Shown here piece after piece: positions 54,194 to 62,902 of a DNA stretch of 64,000 nt (position 1 is its first letter; every line of letters starts with the position of its first letter). The notes under the pieces were generated by a model. It did no database searches, was not told the DNA's origin, and saw nothing but the letters and a program-made list of their open reading frames with translations. The stretch spans positions 2,480,001 through 2,544,000 of the forward strand of contig NZ_JAUSWV010000002.1 in NCBI RefSeq assembly GCF_030815485.1. Direction: 5' to 3'. Both the position numbers and the translations under genes were made by a program. The DNA is from Streptomyces rishiriensis. Its GTDB lineage: Bacteria > Actinomycetota > Actinomycetes > Streptomycetales > Streptomycetaceae.

Positions 54194-54361
54194 CCTCGGC
54201 CCTCCCTCGGATCAAGGTCGTACGCACCTGAGAGTAACCCGCGCCTTTAGGTGGCGCCCCGGCCGGGTTTCCGGTTCTGTGGTACTTCGGTTCCGCATGA
54301 CTTCGGTCCTGCGGGACTTCGGTTCTGTGCGGAGCGACGGCCACGACGAGGGAGTCAAGCC

Positions 54362-54793
54362 ATGGACATGACCCTAGAGGTGATCCTGCTGCCGGTGTCC
54401 GACGTGGACCGGGCCAAGGAGTTCTACCGCGACAAGGTCGGCTTCCACGTCGACCTCGACGGCGAGGTCATGGAGGGCGTACGCATCGTCCAGCTCACCC
54501 CGCCCGGCTCCGGTTGTTCGATCGCCCTGGTCGACGGTCTCCAGGTGCCGACGGGGACCCCGCAGCCGGGCACCTACCACGGCATGCAGCTCTGCGTGAC
54601 GGACGCGAAGGCGGCGTACGAGGAACTGACGTCCCGCGGCCTGGAGGTCACCGAGCCCCAGCAGTTCGCGCCGCAGGACGGGGCGACCTTCATGTACTTC
54701 AAGGACCCCGACGGCAACGGCTGGGCGATCCAGGAGTACCGCCGCCGGGAGACGGAACCGCTCCACCAGGTCCTGGCGAAACTGAAGGCGTAG
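54362..54793 (+). CDS. VOC/glyoxalase-fold protein
   Basis: The protein has 143 residues from ATG at 54362. Vicinal-oxygen-chelate fold: 'ILLPVSDVDRAKEFYRDKVG', 'VQLTPPGSGCSIALVDG', 'HGMQLCVTDAKAAYEELTSR', 'FMYFKDPDGNGWAIQEY'; the 'DPDGNGW.IQE' ending carries the typical Glu metal ligand, but the paired His is not seen at the usual places. Glyoxalase/bleomycin-resistance-like; substrate unknown. It is convergent with glnA2 across a shared terminator. Confidence 0.88.
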   Translation: MDMTLEVILLPVSDVDRAKEFYRDKVGFHVDLDGEVMEGVRIVQLTPPGSGCSIALVDGLQVPTGTPQPGTYHGMQLCVTDAKAAYEELTSRGLEVTEPQQFAPQDGATFMYFKDPDGNGWAIQEYRRRETEPLHQVLAKLKA

Positions 54794-54866
54794 CGGCGAC
54801 GCACGCACGGGCCGACGCGTGACGTTCGCGCTGCCGGCCCACGGACGGCCCGGGTCGGTGAGACGC

Positions 54867-54902
54867 CGAGGGGCCGGCGGTCTCACGACCGCCGGCCCCT
54901 CG
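54867..54902. terminator. Bidirectional terminator
   Basis: 15-bp perfect stem CGAGGGGCCGGCGGT / ACCGCCGGCCCCTCG with a 6-nt loop, between the convergent VOC gene and glnA2. Confidence 0.88.
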
Positions 54903-54937
54903 TTCCGTCGTAGCGGGAAACCCGCCCCGACCTGCGC

Positions 54938-56299
54938 TTACAGCACCGGCAGGTTCTTCCGCAGCTCGAAGGCGGTGACCTCGGAGCGGTACTCCTCCCA
55001 CTCCGCCTTCTTGTTGCGCAGGAAGAAGTCGAAGACGTGCTCGCCGAGGGTCTCGGCGACGAGGTCGCTGCGCTCCATCAGGCTCAGGGCCTCGCCGAGG
55101 TTCTGCGGGAGGGGCTCGATGCCCATCGCGCGGCGCTCGGCGTCGGACAGCGCCCAGACGTCGTCCTCGGCGCCCGGCGGGAGCTCGTAGCCCTCCTCGA
55201 CGCCCTTGAGCCCGGCGGCGAGGAGCATGGCGTACGCCAGGTACGGGTTGGTGCCGGAGTCGAGGGAGCGGACCTCGATGCGCGCGGAGCCCGTCTTGCC
55301 GGGCTTGTACATCGGCACGCGGACCAGCGCGGAGCGGTTGTTGTGGCCCCAGCAGATGTACGAGGGGGCCTCGCCACCGGCGCCCGCGGTGCGCTCCGAG
55401 CCGCCCCAGATGCGCTTGTAGGAGTTGACCCACTGGTTGGTGACGGCGGAGATCTCCGCGGCGTGCTTCAGGAGGCCGGCAATGAAGGAGCGGCCGACCT
55501 TGGAGAGCTGGTACTCGGAGCCGGACTCGTAGAACGCGTTGCGGTCGCCCTCGAAGAGGGAGAGGTGCGTGTGCATACCGCTGCCCGGGTACTCCGAGAA
55601 CGGCTTCGGCATGAAGGTGGCCTGCACGCCCTGCTCCAGCGCGACCTGCTTCATGATCAGCCGGAAGGTCATGATGTTGTCCGCCGTGGAGAGCGCGTCG
55701 GCGTAGCGCAGGTCGATCTCCTGCTGGCCGGGGGCGCCCTCGTGATGGCTGAACTCGACCGAGATGCCCATCGACTCCAGCATCGTGATGGCCTGGCGCC
55801 GGAAGTCCTGGCCGACGTTCTGCGGGGTGTGGTCGAAGTAGCCGGAGTTGTCGGCCGGGGTCGGGCGGGAGCCGTCGGTCGGCTTGTCCTTCAGCAGGAA
55901 GAACTCGATCTCGGGGTGGGTGTAGAAGGTAAAGCCCAGGTCCGAGGCGCGCGCCAGGGCACGCTTCAGCACGTACCTCGGGTCCGCGAAGGACGGGGAG
56001 CCGTCCGGCATGAGGATGTCGCAGAACATGCGGGCGGTACCGGGGGCCTCCGCGCGCCAGGGCAGGACCTGGAAGGTGGACGGATCCGGCTTGGCGATCA
56101 TGTCGGACTCGTAGACCCGGGCGAAGCCCTCGATCGCGGAACCGTCGAAGCCGATGCCCTCATCGAAGGCCTGTTCGAGCTCGGCCGGCGCCACGGCGAC
56201 GGACTTGAGGAAGCCCAGCACGTCCGTGAACCACAGCCGTACGAACCGGATGTCGCGCTCCTCCAACGTCCGGAGCACGAACTCCTGCTGCTTGTCCAT
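54938..56299 (-). CDS. glnA2: GSI-like gamma-glutamylpolyamine synthetase GlnA2
   Basis: The protein has 453 residues from ATG at 56299 (MDKQQEF, GGGGAA 8 nt upstream); ATG at 56314 is less likely. It has the GS fold: 'GFDGSAIEGFARVYESDMIA', 'HPEIEFFLL', 'FMPKPFSEYPGSGMHTHLSL', 'NNRSALVRVPMY', 'EVRSLDSGTNPYLAYAML'. The adenylylation Tyr loop of GSI is not present, so GlnE should not act on it. By position (SCO2241-like) and sequence it is GlnA2, which in S. coelicolor has been described as a gamma-glutamylpolyamine synthetase for polyamine use rather than ammonium assimilation. Confidence 0.9.
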   Translation of the reverse strand: MDKQQEFVLRTLEERDIRFVRLWFTDVLGFLKSVAVAPAELEQAFDEGIGFDGSAIEGFARVYESDMIAKPDPSTFQVLPWRAEAPGTARMFCDILMPDGSPSFADPRYVLKRALARASDLGFTFYTHPEIEFFLLKDKPTDGSRPTPADNSGYFDHTPQNVGQDFRRQAITMLESMGISVEFSHHEGAPGQQEIDLRYADALSTADNIMTFRLIMKQVALEQGVQATFMPKPFSEYPGSGMHTHLSLFEGDRNAFYESGSEYQLSKVGRSFIAGLLKHAAEISAVTNQWVNSYKRIWGGSERTAGAGGEAPSYICWGHNNRSALVRVPMYKPGKTGSARIEVRSLDSGTNPYLAYAMLLAAGLKGVEEGYELPPGAEDDVWALSDAERRAMGIEPLPQNLGEALSLMERSDLVAETLGEHVFDFFLRNKKAEWEEYRSEVTAFELRKNLPVL

Positions 56300-56628
56300 C
56301 TTCCGCTTCCCCATCCTTGCTGGTCAGGCCGCCTGTTTCCCGTCCCACGGAGAGGCGGTCGGGCACCTGAGCATCACACCACAACACCATTTCGTGCGCG
56401 TTGCCGACCATGATCGCCTCGGCGACCCGGGCCTGAACGCCTCGCGTCCGGCAGATGTACTGCCTCGCGTCCGGCACGTGTACTGCTCTGCCGCCCATCT
56501 TGCCTGCTCGCGCCGACATCCGTAACGCCCCGCCCCCTGCGTCCCGCCCCACCTGTTTGATTTGTAGCTCACATGCAAGTTCTACTGGCGTGCCGGACGG
56601 CAGACGACCGAGTGCTTCGAGGAGCCCG
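56300..56628. other. Intergenic region, no intact gene
   Basis: This 329-bp stretch holds the glnA2 promoter side, the 23-bp tandem repeat (56440-56485), and an A/T-rich bit around 56555-56585 (TTTGATTTGTAGCTCACATGC) just before the hmp fragment, where its promoter would have been. No other gene is supported. Confidence 0.6.
56440..56485. repeat. Tandem 23-bp direct repeat (two copies)
   Basis: CCTCGCGTCCGGCAGATGTACTG is followed directly by CCTCGCGTCCGGCACGTGTACTG: 23 bp with two differing bases. It lies in the glnA2 upstream region. Confidence 0.8.
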
Positions 56629-56733
56629 ATGCTGTCCGAACAGTCCGCCGCCACCGTCCGCGCCACCCTCCCCGCCGTGGGCGCGGCCATCGGTGAGATC
56701 ACCGAACGCTTCTCCGTCGGCACCCGGGCCTGA
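56629..56733 (+). pseudogene. Flavohemoglobin (hmp) N-terminal fragment
   Basis: The ORF reads 'MLSEQSAATVRATLPAVGAA' then 'IGEITERF', the start of a Streptomyces flavohemoglobin (nitric oxide dioxygenase), normally followed by a Tyr and the rest of the globin domain. Here it changes into 'SVGTRA' and stops. A ribosome site (GAGGAG) precedes the ATG. About 28 of ~400 residues remain. An nsrR-like fragment lies 0.5 kb away. Confidence 0.75.
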
Positions 56734-56783
56734 ACCCGGCGGTTACCGGCCGCCGGTCAGGTGACTCGGCCGTCGCGCCCGGT

Positions 56784-57050
56784 TCAGTACGGCCGCGGGA
56801 TCTCGTGTTCGTCCAACGCCGCGCCGTAGCGCTCCAGCAGGGCGTCGAGGCCCGCCAGCAGAAGCCCGGCGGCGTCGCGGGCGTCACCCAGGTCGCCGCG
56901 GTCGCAGGCCTCCACCAGTTCGGCCATGTCGGTGCGGAGGATGTGCAGGGAGTCGCCCTGGACCAGAACCCCGGGGAAGCGTCGGCCGGGCAGGCGGACT
57001 ACGGCGTTGTTGCCGCCGGCGGTGAACAGCTCTGCTTCGATGCGTTCCAT
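56784..57050 (-). CDS. Conserved hypothetical protein (88 aa)
   Basis: The protein has 88 residues from ATG at 57050. 'AELFTAGGNNAVVRLPGRRF' gives a beta-rich N-terminus and 'SLHILRTDMAELVEACDRGD' and 'LLLAGLDALLERYGAALDEH' two helices. No signal peptide or membrane segment. It is similar to small orphan proteins common in Streptomyces. Upstream frame extension to 57371 is through the nsrR relic and not this gene. Function unknown. It sits between the two nitric-oxide gene relics. Confidence 0.6.
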   Translation of the reverse strand: MERIEAELFTAGGNNAVVRLPGRRFPGVLVQGDSLHILRTDMAELVEACDRGDLGDARDAAGLLLAGLDALLERYGAALDEHEIPRPY

Positions 57051-57192
57051 CGGGCCATCCAATCCGGAGCGGTGATGCGGCGACAACCGCATGGCTTGGG
57101 GAAAACGTGAAGAACGGGCGTGGAGGGCGGGCGTGGAGCACGGGGCGGGCGAGAGGCCCCGCCCCGTCGCCGGCCCGCGCGGCGCCGGTGCA

Positions 57193-57462
57193 TCAGGCGG
57201 GCCTCGGGATCCCCAGCAGCAGCGGCCCCGTCGGTTCCGCCACGATGTCCCGACCGTGATCGGGTCCAGGGACGCGAAGAACGCCTCCTGGGCCTGGCGC
57301 AGTGCGCCGCGCAGCCGGCAGGCCGAGGCCAGCGGGGCACGGGGCGGCGCCCTCGCAGTCGACGACGTCACCGTCCCCCTCGAAGGCGCGGACCACCGTA
57401 CCGACGGACGCCGCGCGGCCCCGTTCGGTGAGGGCCAGGCCGCCGCCCCTGCCTTCTCTTGG
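57193..57462 (-). pseudogene. NsrR (Rrf2-family) regulator remnant
   Basis: Minus-strand pieces in alternating frames: 'EGRGGGLALTERGRAASVG' and 'EGDGDVVDCEGAAPCP', then in a second frame 'SACRLRGALRQAQEAFFAS', then back to the first for 'IVAEPTGPLLLGI'. Together they match the C-terminal half of NsrR, with the C-x5-C-x5-C cluster ligands. The winged-helix half and a start codon are gone and at least two frameshifts are needed. It lies beside the hmp fragment, the partner of NsrR in Streptomyces. Confidence 0.75.
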
Positions 57463-57558
57463 CTGTGACCTGTCTACGACTTTCCCATCTCCCCCATTAC
57501 GATCAGCGGACTCGAACACCCCGACCGTCCCGCCCCATTTCCCCGAAGGACAGGCCTC

Positions 57559-58227
57559 ATGGGTTCCGCCAACAAGACCGGCAGCGCGGCGCGCAAGGCG
57601 CGTATAGAGGAGATGCGGCGGACCGAGCAGGTCCGGGAGCGACGGAACCGGTTTCTCGTGATCGGCGGCAGTGTCGTCGCCGTGGTCGCGCTGGTCGCCG
57701 GTGGTGTGTTCGTCGTGAAGTCGCAGTCCGGCGACGACAAGGACACCGCCGCCGACGGCAAGGCGGCCTCGGGTCACTTCGTCACCGGCGCCGACGGGGT
57801 CAAGACCTGGAAGGGCACGCTGGGCCGTACCCACGTCAGCAAGACCGTCACGTACCCGACCGAGCCGCCCGTCGGCGGGGACCACAACCAGGTCTGGATG
57901 AACTGCGACGGTGAGGTCTACACCAAGGCCCTCGACAACATGAACGCCGTGCACTCGCTCGAGCACGGCGCGGTCTGGGTGACGTACAACAGCAAGGCGA
58001 GCAAGGCCGACGTCGACGCCCTCGCCGCGAAGGTCGAGAAGACGCCCTACACGCTGATGAGCCCGGACGACGCCCAGGCCGACCCGATCATGCTGACCGC
58101 CTGGGGCCACCAGCGCACGGTGACGGGCGCGAGCGACGCGAACGTGGACGCGTTCTTCGAGAAGTTCGTGCAGGGCGAGCAGACGCCCGAGCCGGGCGCC
58201 GCGTGCACGGGTGGTCTGCCGCAGTGA
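57559..58227 (+). CDS. DUF3105 membrane protein
   Basis: The protein has 222 residues from ATG at 57559. A basic N-terminus with 'RIEEMRRTEQVRERRN' leads into one membrane helix (~33-53, 'LVIGGSVVAVVALVAGGVF'). The outside domain carries the DUF3105 hallmarks 'YPTEPPVGGDHNQVWMNCDG', 'NMNAVHSLEHGAVWVTY' and 'QADPIMLTAWGHQR' with several His. It overlaps the DUF305 gene by 4 bp (coupled). The pairing is conserved in actinobacteria; a role in metal (copper) handling is a guess from the His content and from DUF305. Confidence 0.88.
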   Translation: MGSANKTGSAARKARIEEMRRTEQVRERRNRFLVIGGSVVAVVALVAGGVFVVKSQSGDDKDTAADGKAASGHFVTGADGVKTWKGTLGRTHVSKTVTYPTEPPVGGDHNQVWMNCDGEVYTKALDNMNAVHSLEHGAVWVTYNSKASKADVDALAAKVEKTPYTLMSPDDAQADPIMLTAWGHQRTVTGASDANVDAFFEKFVQGEQTPEPGAACTGGLPQ

Positions 58228-58838
58228 GGTACGCGGGAGTGGCGGTCGCCGTGGCCGGGGTGCTCGTCGCCGCCGGGGCCATCACCTACTCCGTCGCGGA
58301 GGACGGCGCGGCGCAGACCGCGACGCCCGCCGCCGACTCCGCCGACGCCGGGTTCGCCCGGGACATGGCGGTGCACCACCAGCAGGCCGTCGAGATGTCG
58401 TACATCGTCCGGGACCGGACGGCCGACGCGGACGTGCGGCGGCTCGCCTACGACATCGCGCAGACGCAGGCCAACCAGCGCGGCATGCTGCTCGGCTGGC
58501 TGGATCTCTGGGGTCTGCCGAAGGTGTCGTCCGACGGCCCGATGGCCTGGATGGGCATGGGGGGCATGAGCGACGGCGAGGACGGCGCGCTCATGCCCGG
58601 TATGGCCACCGACGGCGAGCTGAAGAAGCTCGGCACGCTCAACGGCGAGCAGGCCGAGATCTTCTACCTCCAGCTCATGACCGACCACCACAAGGGCGGC
58701 ATCCACATGGCCGAGGCGTGTGCCGCCAAGTGCACGGTCGGGGTGGAGAAGCGGCTCGCGCGGGGCATGGTCGAGGCGCAGCAGTCGGAGATCGATCTGA
58801 TGACGGACCTGCTGAAGGCGCGCGGGGCCAAGCCGTAG
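58224..58838 (+). CDS. DUF305 secreted or membrane-anchored protein
   Basis: The protein has 204 residues from GTG at 58224, overlapping the DUF3105 stop (GTGA). N-terminal hydrophobic segment ~5-25. Two His-Met-rich DUF305 motifs: 'ARDMAVHHQQAVEMSYIV' and 'LMTDHHKGGIHMAEAC', with the Met-rich 'MAWMGMGGMS' between. Such four-helix ferritin-like proteins are often found near copper genes. Located outside the membrane. Metal binding inferred from motifs only. Confidence 0.9.
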   Translation: MRYAGVAVAVAGVLVAAGAITYSVAEDGAAQTATPAADSADAGFARDMAVHHQQAVEMSYIVRDRTADADVRRLAYDIAQTQANQRGMLLGWLDLWGLPKVSSDGPMAWMGMGGMSDGEDGALMPGMATDGELKKLGTLNGEQAEIFYLQLMTDHHKGGIHMAEACAAKCTVGVEKRLARGMVEAQQSEIDLMTDLLKARGAKP

Positions 58839-59025
58839 CAGGCGCCCATCGGCCCAACCCATAGGGTTTTCCCTCGATTTCACGGACGTTTCCGTCAAAT
58901 CATCCCAGCAAGCGGTCACTTGGGCGCTTCTTGGTTTTCGCATTCCCCTGACGTGAAGCGTTCGTCGCAAGAGTGGCCCGCACGTCGAGTGATCCACTCG
59001 CGTCGAACCACATACAGGGGGTCCT

Positions 59026-60966
59026 ATGAGATCCAACCGCGCCGCGCTGCGCGCCGGAGCGAGCATGGCAGCGACACTGCCCATGATCGCCGGCGCGCTG
59101 GCGCTCGGCATACCCGCCGCCCACGCCGCGGACATCCCGACCCGTGACACGCTGGCCGGGACCAAGCCCGCGTGGGCCACGGCCAAGGCGGACAAGGGCT
59201 CGACCTCGGACAGCGCCCAGGTCTCCGCCCGCGTCTACCTCGCGGGACGCGACGCCGCAGGCCTCGCCGCGTACGCGAAGGCCGTGTCCGACCCCGCCTC
59301 GCCCGCCTACGGCAAGTACCTCTCCGCCGCGCAGTCCCAGGCCCGCTTCGGCGCGACGAAGGCCCAGGTGGCGGCCGTCAGGTCGTGGCTGACGGCGGCC
59401 GGCCTGAAGGTGACGGGCACGACCGGGCACTACGTGTCCGTCAGCGGTGACGTGGCCGCCGCCGAGAAGGCGTTCGGCACCCAGCTGCACAACTACGCCA
59501 AGGGCACGAAGACCTATCGCGCGCCCTCGAGGACCGCCTCCGCGCCCGCGGACCTGGACGGCGCCGTCCTGACCGTCACCGGCCTGGACAACGCACCGCA
59601 CAAGGCCGCGTCCAAGGACCAGCTTCCGCCGCCGGACGCGGTGTTCAAGAACTCCGGGCCGTTCTCCTCGTACTACGGCTCCAACACCGCGAGCACTCTT
59701 CCCTCGGCGTACGGCAAGAAGATCCCGTACGCCGTGCAGGGGTACACCGGCAAACAGCTGCGGGCCGCGTACGGCGCGGGCGGCTACACCGGCAAGGGGG
59801 TGCGCATCGCCATCACCGACGCGTACGCCTCGCCGACGATCGCCTACGACGCGGCCGCCTACGCGAAGGCGCACGGCGACGCGGCCTGGAAGACGGGCCA
59901 GCTGTCCCAGGTCCTGCCGAAGAACTACACCAGGACCGAGGAGTGCGGGGCGGCCGGCTGGTACGGCGAGGAGACCCTCGACGTCGAGGCCGTGCACGCG
60001 GTCGCGCCGGCCGCGAACGTCACGTACGTGGGCGCCGCGTCCTGCTACGACGACGATCTGCTCGACTCGCTCAGCAAGATCGTCGACAACCACCTCGCCG
60101 ACATCGTCTCCAACTCCTGGGGCGACATCGAGGCCAACCAGACGCCGGACCTCGCGGCCGCCTACGACCAGGTCTTCCAGTTCGGCGCGGTCGAGGGAAT
60201 CGGTTTCTACTTCTCCTCGGGCGACAACGGCGACGAGCTCGCCAACACCGGCACGAAGCAGGTCGACACCCCGGCCAACTCCGCGTGGGTGACGGCGGTC
60301 GGCGGCACCTCGCTGGCGGTCGGCAAGGGCGACAAGTACCTGTGGGAGACCGGCTGGGGCACCGACAAGGCCTCGCTGTCGGCCGACGGCAAGAGCTGGA
60401 CGGACTTCCCGGGCGCGTACACCTCGGGCGCGGGCGGCGGCACCAGCAGGACCGTCGCCGAGCCGTACTACCAGAAGGGCGTCGTCCCGAAGGCGCTCGC
60501 CACGGCCAACAGCGCCGCCGGCAACCGCGTCGTCCCGGACATCTCGGCGATCGCCGACCCGAACACCGGCTTCAGGGTCGGCCAGACCCAGACCTTCCCG
60601 GACGGCACCGAGCAGTACAGCGAGTACCGCATCGGCGGCACCTCGCTGGCCGCGCCGGTCATCGCGGCCGTGCAGGCCCTGGGCCAGGAGGCGCGCGGCG
60701 GCAAGGCGATCGGTTTCGCCAACCCGTCGATCTACTCCAAGTACGGCTCGCGGGTCTACCACGACGTCACGGACGACCCGACCGGATCGGGGCTCGCGGT
60801 CGCGCGCGTCGACTTCGCCAACGGCTACGACGCGACGGACGGACTGCTGACCTCCGTCCGCAGCCTCGGCAAGGACAGTTCGCTGTCCGCCGTGAAGGGC
60901 TACGACGACGTCACCGGCGTGGGTACGCCCGCAAACGGTTACGTGGAGTCGTACCGCCGACGCTGA
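59026..60966 (+). CDS. Secreted S53 serine peptidase (sedolisin/kumamolisin)
   Basis: The protein has 646 residues. Signal peptide ~1-35 ('ALALGIPAAHA|A'). Pro-domain ~45-195 ('RVYLAGRDAAGLAAYAKAV', 'SPAYGKYLSAAQSQARFG'). The catalytic domain has Glu-x3-Asp in 'GEETLDVEAVHAV', an Asp in 'SNSWGDIEANQ', nucleophile Ser in 'IGGTSLAAPVIA', and C-terminal calcium-site-like 'GYDDVTGVGTPANG'. Acid-active extracellular endopeptidase. Transcribed alone; strong terminator 37 bp after the stop. Confidence 0.95.
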   Translation: MRSNRAALRAGASMAATLPMIAGALALGIPAAHAADIPTRDTLAGTKPAWATAKADKGSTSDSAQVSARVYLAGRDAAGLAAYAKAVSDPASPAYGKYLSAAQSQARFGATKAQVAAVRSWLTAAGLKVTGTTGHYVSVSGDVAAAEKAFGTQLHNYAKGTKTYRAPSRTASAPADLDGAVLTVTGLDNAPHKAASKDQLPPPDAVFKNSGPFSSYYGSNTASTLPSAYGKKIPYAVQGYTGKQLRAAYGAGGYTGKGVRIAITDAYASPTIAYDAAAYAKAHGDAAWKTGQLSQVLPKNYTRTEECGAAGWYGEETLDVEAVHAVAPAANVTYVGAASCYDDDLLDSLSKIVDNHLADIVSNSWGDIEANQTPDLAAAYDQVFQFGAVEGIGFYFSSGDNGDELANTGTKQVDTPANSAWVTAVGGTSLAVGKGDKYLWETGWGTDKASLSADGKSWTDFPGAYTSGAGGGTSRTVAEPYYQKGVVPKALATANSAAGNRVVPDISAIADPNTGFRVGQTQTFPDGTEQYSEYRIGGTSLAAPVIAAVQALGQEARGGKAIGFANPSIYSKYGSRVYHDVTDDPTGSGLAVARVDFANGYDATDGLLTSVRSLGKDSSLSAVKGYDDVTGVGTPANGYVESYRRR

Positions 60967-61003
60967 GCAGGGCGTACGCCGTCGCAAGCAGGGCGCGCCC
61001 GTT

Positions 61004-61038
61004 GGGGGGCGTGGGGTATCCGACACCCCACGCCCCCC
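61004..61038 (+). terminator. Terminator after S53 peptidase gene
   Basis: 14-bp perfect stem GGGGGGCGTGGGGT / ACCCCACGCCCCCC with a 7-nt loop. Confidence 0.88.
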
Positions 61039-61071
61039 CATCGCGTCGCATTGACGATTACACTGATGCCC

Positions 61072-62826
61072 GTGCCTCAACTTCGTCTCGCCCTGAACCA
61101 GATCGACTCGCGCGTCGGCGACCTCGTCGGCAACACCGAAACGATCCTCCGCTGGACCCGGCACTCCGCCGAGCAGGGAGCGCATCTCGTGGCGTTCCCG
61201 GAGATGGCGCTGACCGGGTATCCCGTCGAGGACCTCGCCCTGCGCTCCTCCTTCGTCGAGGCCTCCCGCACGGCCCTGCGCGAGCTCGCCGTCCGCCTCG
61301 CCGACGAGGGCTTCGGCGAACTGCCGGTGGTCGTCGGTTTCCTCGACCGGTCCGAGAGCGACCGGCCGAAGTTCGGCCGGCCGCCCGGCTCCCCGCGCAA
61401 CGCGGCGGCGGTGCTGCACGGCGGCGAGGTGGTCCTGACCTTCGCCAAGCACCACCTGCCGAACTACGGCGTCTTCGACGAGTTCCGCTACTTCGTGCCG
61501 GGCGACACCATGCCGGTGCTGCGGGTGCGCGGCATCGACGTGGCCCTCGCGATCTGCGAGGACCTCTGGCAGGACGGCGGCCGGGTCCCCGCGGCGCGCT
61601 CCGCCGAGGCCGGTCTGCTGCTCTCCATCAACGCCTCCCCCTATGAGCGCGACAAGGACGACACGCGTCTCGAACTGGTCCGCAAGCGGGCCCAGGAGGC
61701 CGGCTGCACCACCGCCTACCTCGCGATGATCGGCGGACAGGACGAGTTGGTCTTCGACGGCGACTCGATCGTCGTCGACCGCGACGGCGAGGTCGTGGCG
61801 CGGGCCCCGCAGTTCTCCGAAGGATGCGTGGTCCTGGACCTCGACCTGCCCGCGGCCTCGGCCGACGCCCCGACCGGAGTCGTGGACGACGGTCTGCGCA
61901 TCGACCGCGTCGTGGTGTCGCAGGAGCCCGTCCCGGCGTACGAGCCCGAACTGAGCGGCGGATACGCGGAGCGGCTGGACGACGCCGAGGAGATCTACTC
62001 GGCGCTGGTCGTGGGCCTGCGCGCGTATGTCGCGAAGAACGGCTTCCGGTCGGTGCTGATCGGGCTGTCGGGCGGTATCGACTCGGCGCTCGTCGCGGCG
62101 ATCGCGTGCGACGCGGTGGGCGCGGAGAACGTGTACGGCGTGTCGATGCCGTCGAAGTACTCCTCGGAGCACTCGAAGGGCGACGCGGCGGAGCTGGCGC
62201 GCCGGACGGGCCTCGACTTCCGTACGGTCCCGATCGAGCCGATGTTCGACGCGTACATGGGCTCGCTCGGCCTGACGGGTCTGGCGGAGGAGAACCTCCA
62301 GTCGCGGCTGCGCGGAACCCTGCTGATGGCGATCTCCAACCAGGAGGGCCACATCGTCCTCGCCCCCGGCAACAAGTCGGAGCTGGCGGTCGGTTACTCG
62401 ACCCTGTACGGCGACTCGGTCGGCGCGTACGGCCCCATCAAGGACGTCTACAAGACGTGGATCTTCCGGCTCGCCGAGTGGCGCAACGCCGCCGCGGCAC
62501 AGCGGGGCCAGACCCCGCCCATCCCCGAGAACTCGATCACCAAGCCGCCGAGCGCGGAGCTGCGCCCCGGCCAGGTCGACACCGACTCGCTCCCGGACTA
62601 TCCGGTCCTGGACGCGATCCTCGAGCTGTACGTCGACCGGGACCAGGGCGCCGACGCGATCGTCGCGGCGGGCTACGACCGTGACCTGGTCGTCAAGACC
62701 CTCCGCATGGTGGACACCGCCGAGTACAAGCGCCGCCAGTACCCGCCGGGCACCAAGATCTCGGCGAAGGGCTTCGGCAAGGACCGCCGTCTGCCGATCA
62801 CGAACGGCTGGCGCGAATCCGTGTGA
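61072..62826 (+). CDS. nadE: Glutamine-dependent NAD+ synthetase
   Basis: The protein has 584 residues from GTG at 61072 (VPQLRLALNQ); ATG at 61066 is two codons earlier. The N-terminal nitrilase/CN-hydrolase domain supplies ammonia from glutamine, with the Glu-Lys-Cys triad in 'FPEMALTGYPVEDL', 'FAKHHLPNYGVFDE' and 'ALAICEDLWQDGG'. The C-terminal synthetase domain has the P-loop-like 'GLSGGIDSALVAAIACDAVG' and 'APGNKSELAVGYSTLYGD'. It amidates nicotinic acid adenine dinucleotide to NAD+. No ribosome site is seen and TACACT lies just upstream of the start, so the mRNA may be leaderless. Confidence 0.95.
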   Translation: MPQLRLALNQIDSRVGDLVGNTETILRWTRHSAEQGAHLVAFPEMALTGYPVEDLALRSSFVEASRTALRELAVRLADEGFGELPVVVGFLDRSESDRPKFGRPPGSPRNAAAVLHGGEVVLTFAKHHLPNYGVFDEFRYFVPGDTMPVLRVRGIDVALAICEDLWQDGGRVPAARSAEAGLLLSINASPYERDKDDTRLELVRKRAQEAGCTTAYLAMIGGQDELVFDGDSIVVDRDGEVVARAPQFSEGCVVLDLDLPAASADAPTGVVDDGLRIDRVVVSQEPVPAYEPELSGGYAERLDDAEEIYSALVVGLRAYVAKNGFRSVLIGLSGGIDSALVAAIACDAVGAENVYGVSMPSKYSSEHSKGDAAELARRTGLDFRTVPIEPMFDAYMGSLGLTGLAEENLQSRLRGTLLMAISNQEGHIVLAPGNKSELAVGYSTLYGDSVGAYGPIKDVYKTWIFRLAEWRNAAAAQRGQTPPIPENSITKPPSAELRPGQVDTDSLPDYPVLDAILELYVDRDQGADAIVAAGYDRDLVVKTLRMVDTAEYKRRQYPPGTKISAKGFGKDRRLPITNGWRESV

Positions 62827-62902
62827 CGGCCGCCCCCGGGGCTCCGTGACGCGTGTCGGCCGTGGTGCGCGGTGCTCGTACCGAGGCGCCCGGGTTCCGG
62901 GC

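Noticed and set aside
56784..57371. 195-codon minus-strand ORF as one gene
   Set aside because: Its first part is an NsrR relic in another frame ('SACRLRGALRQAQEAFF'); only the last 88 codons form a plausible gene.
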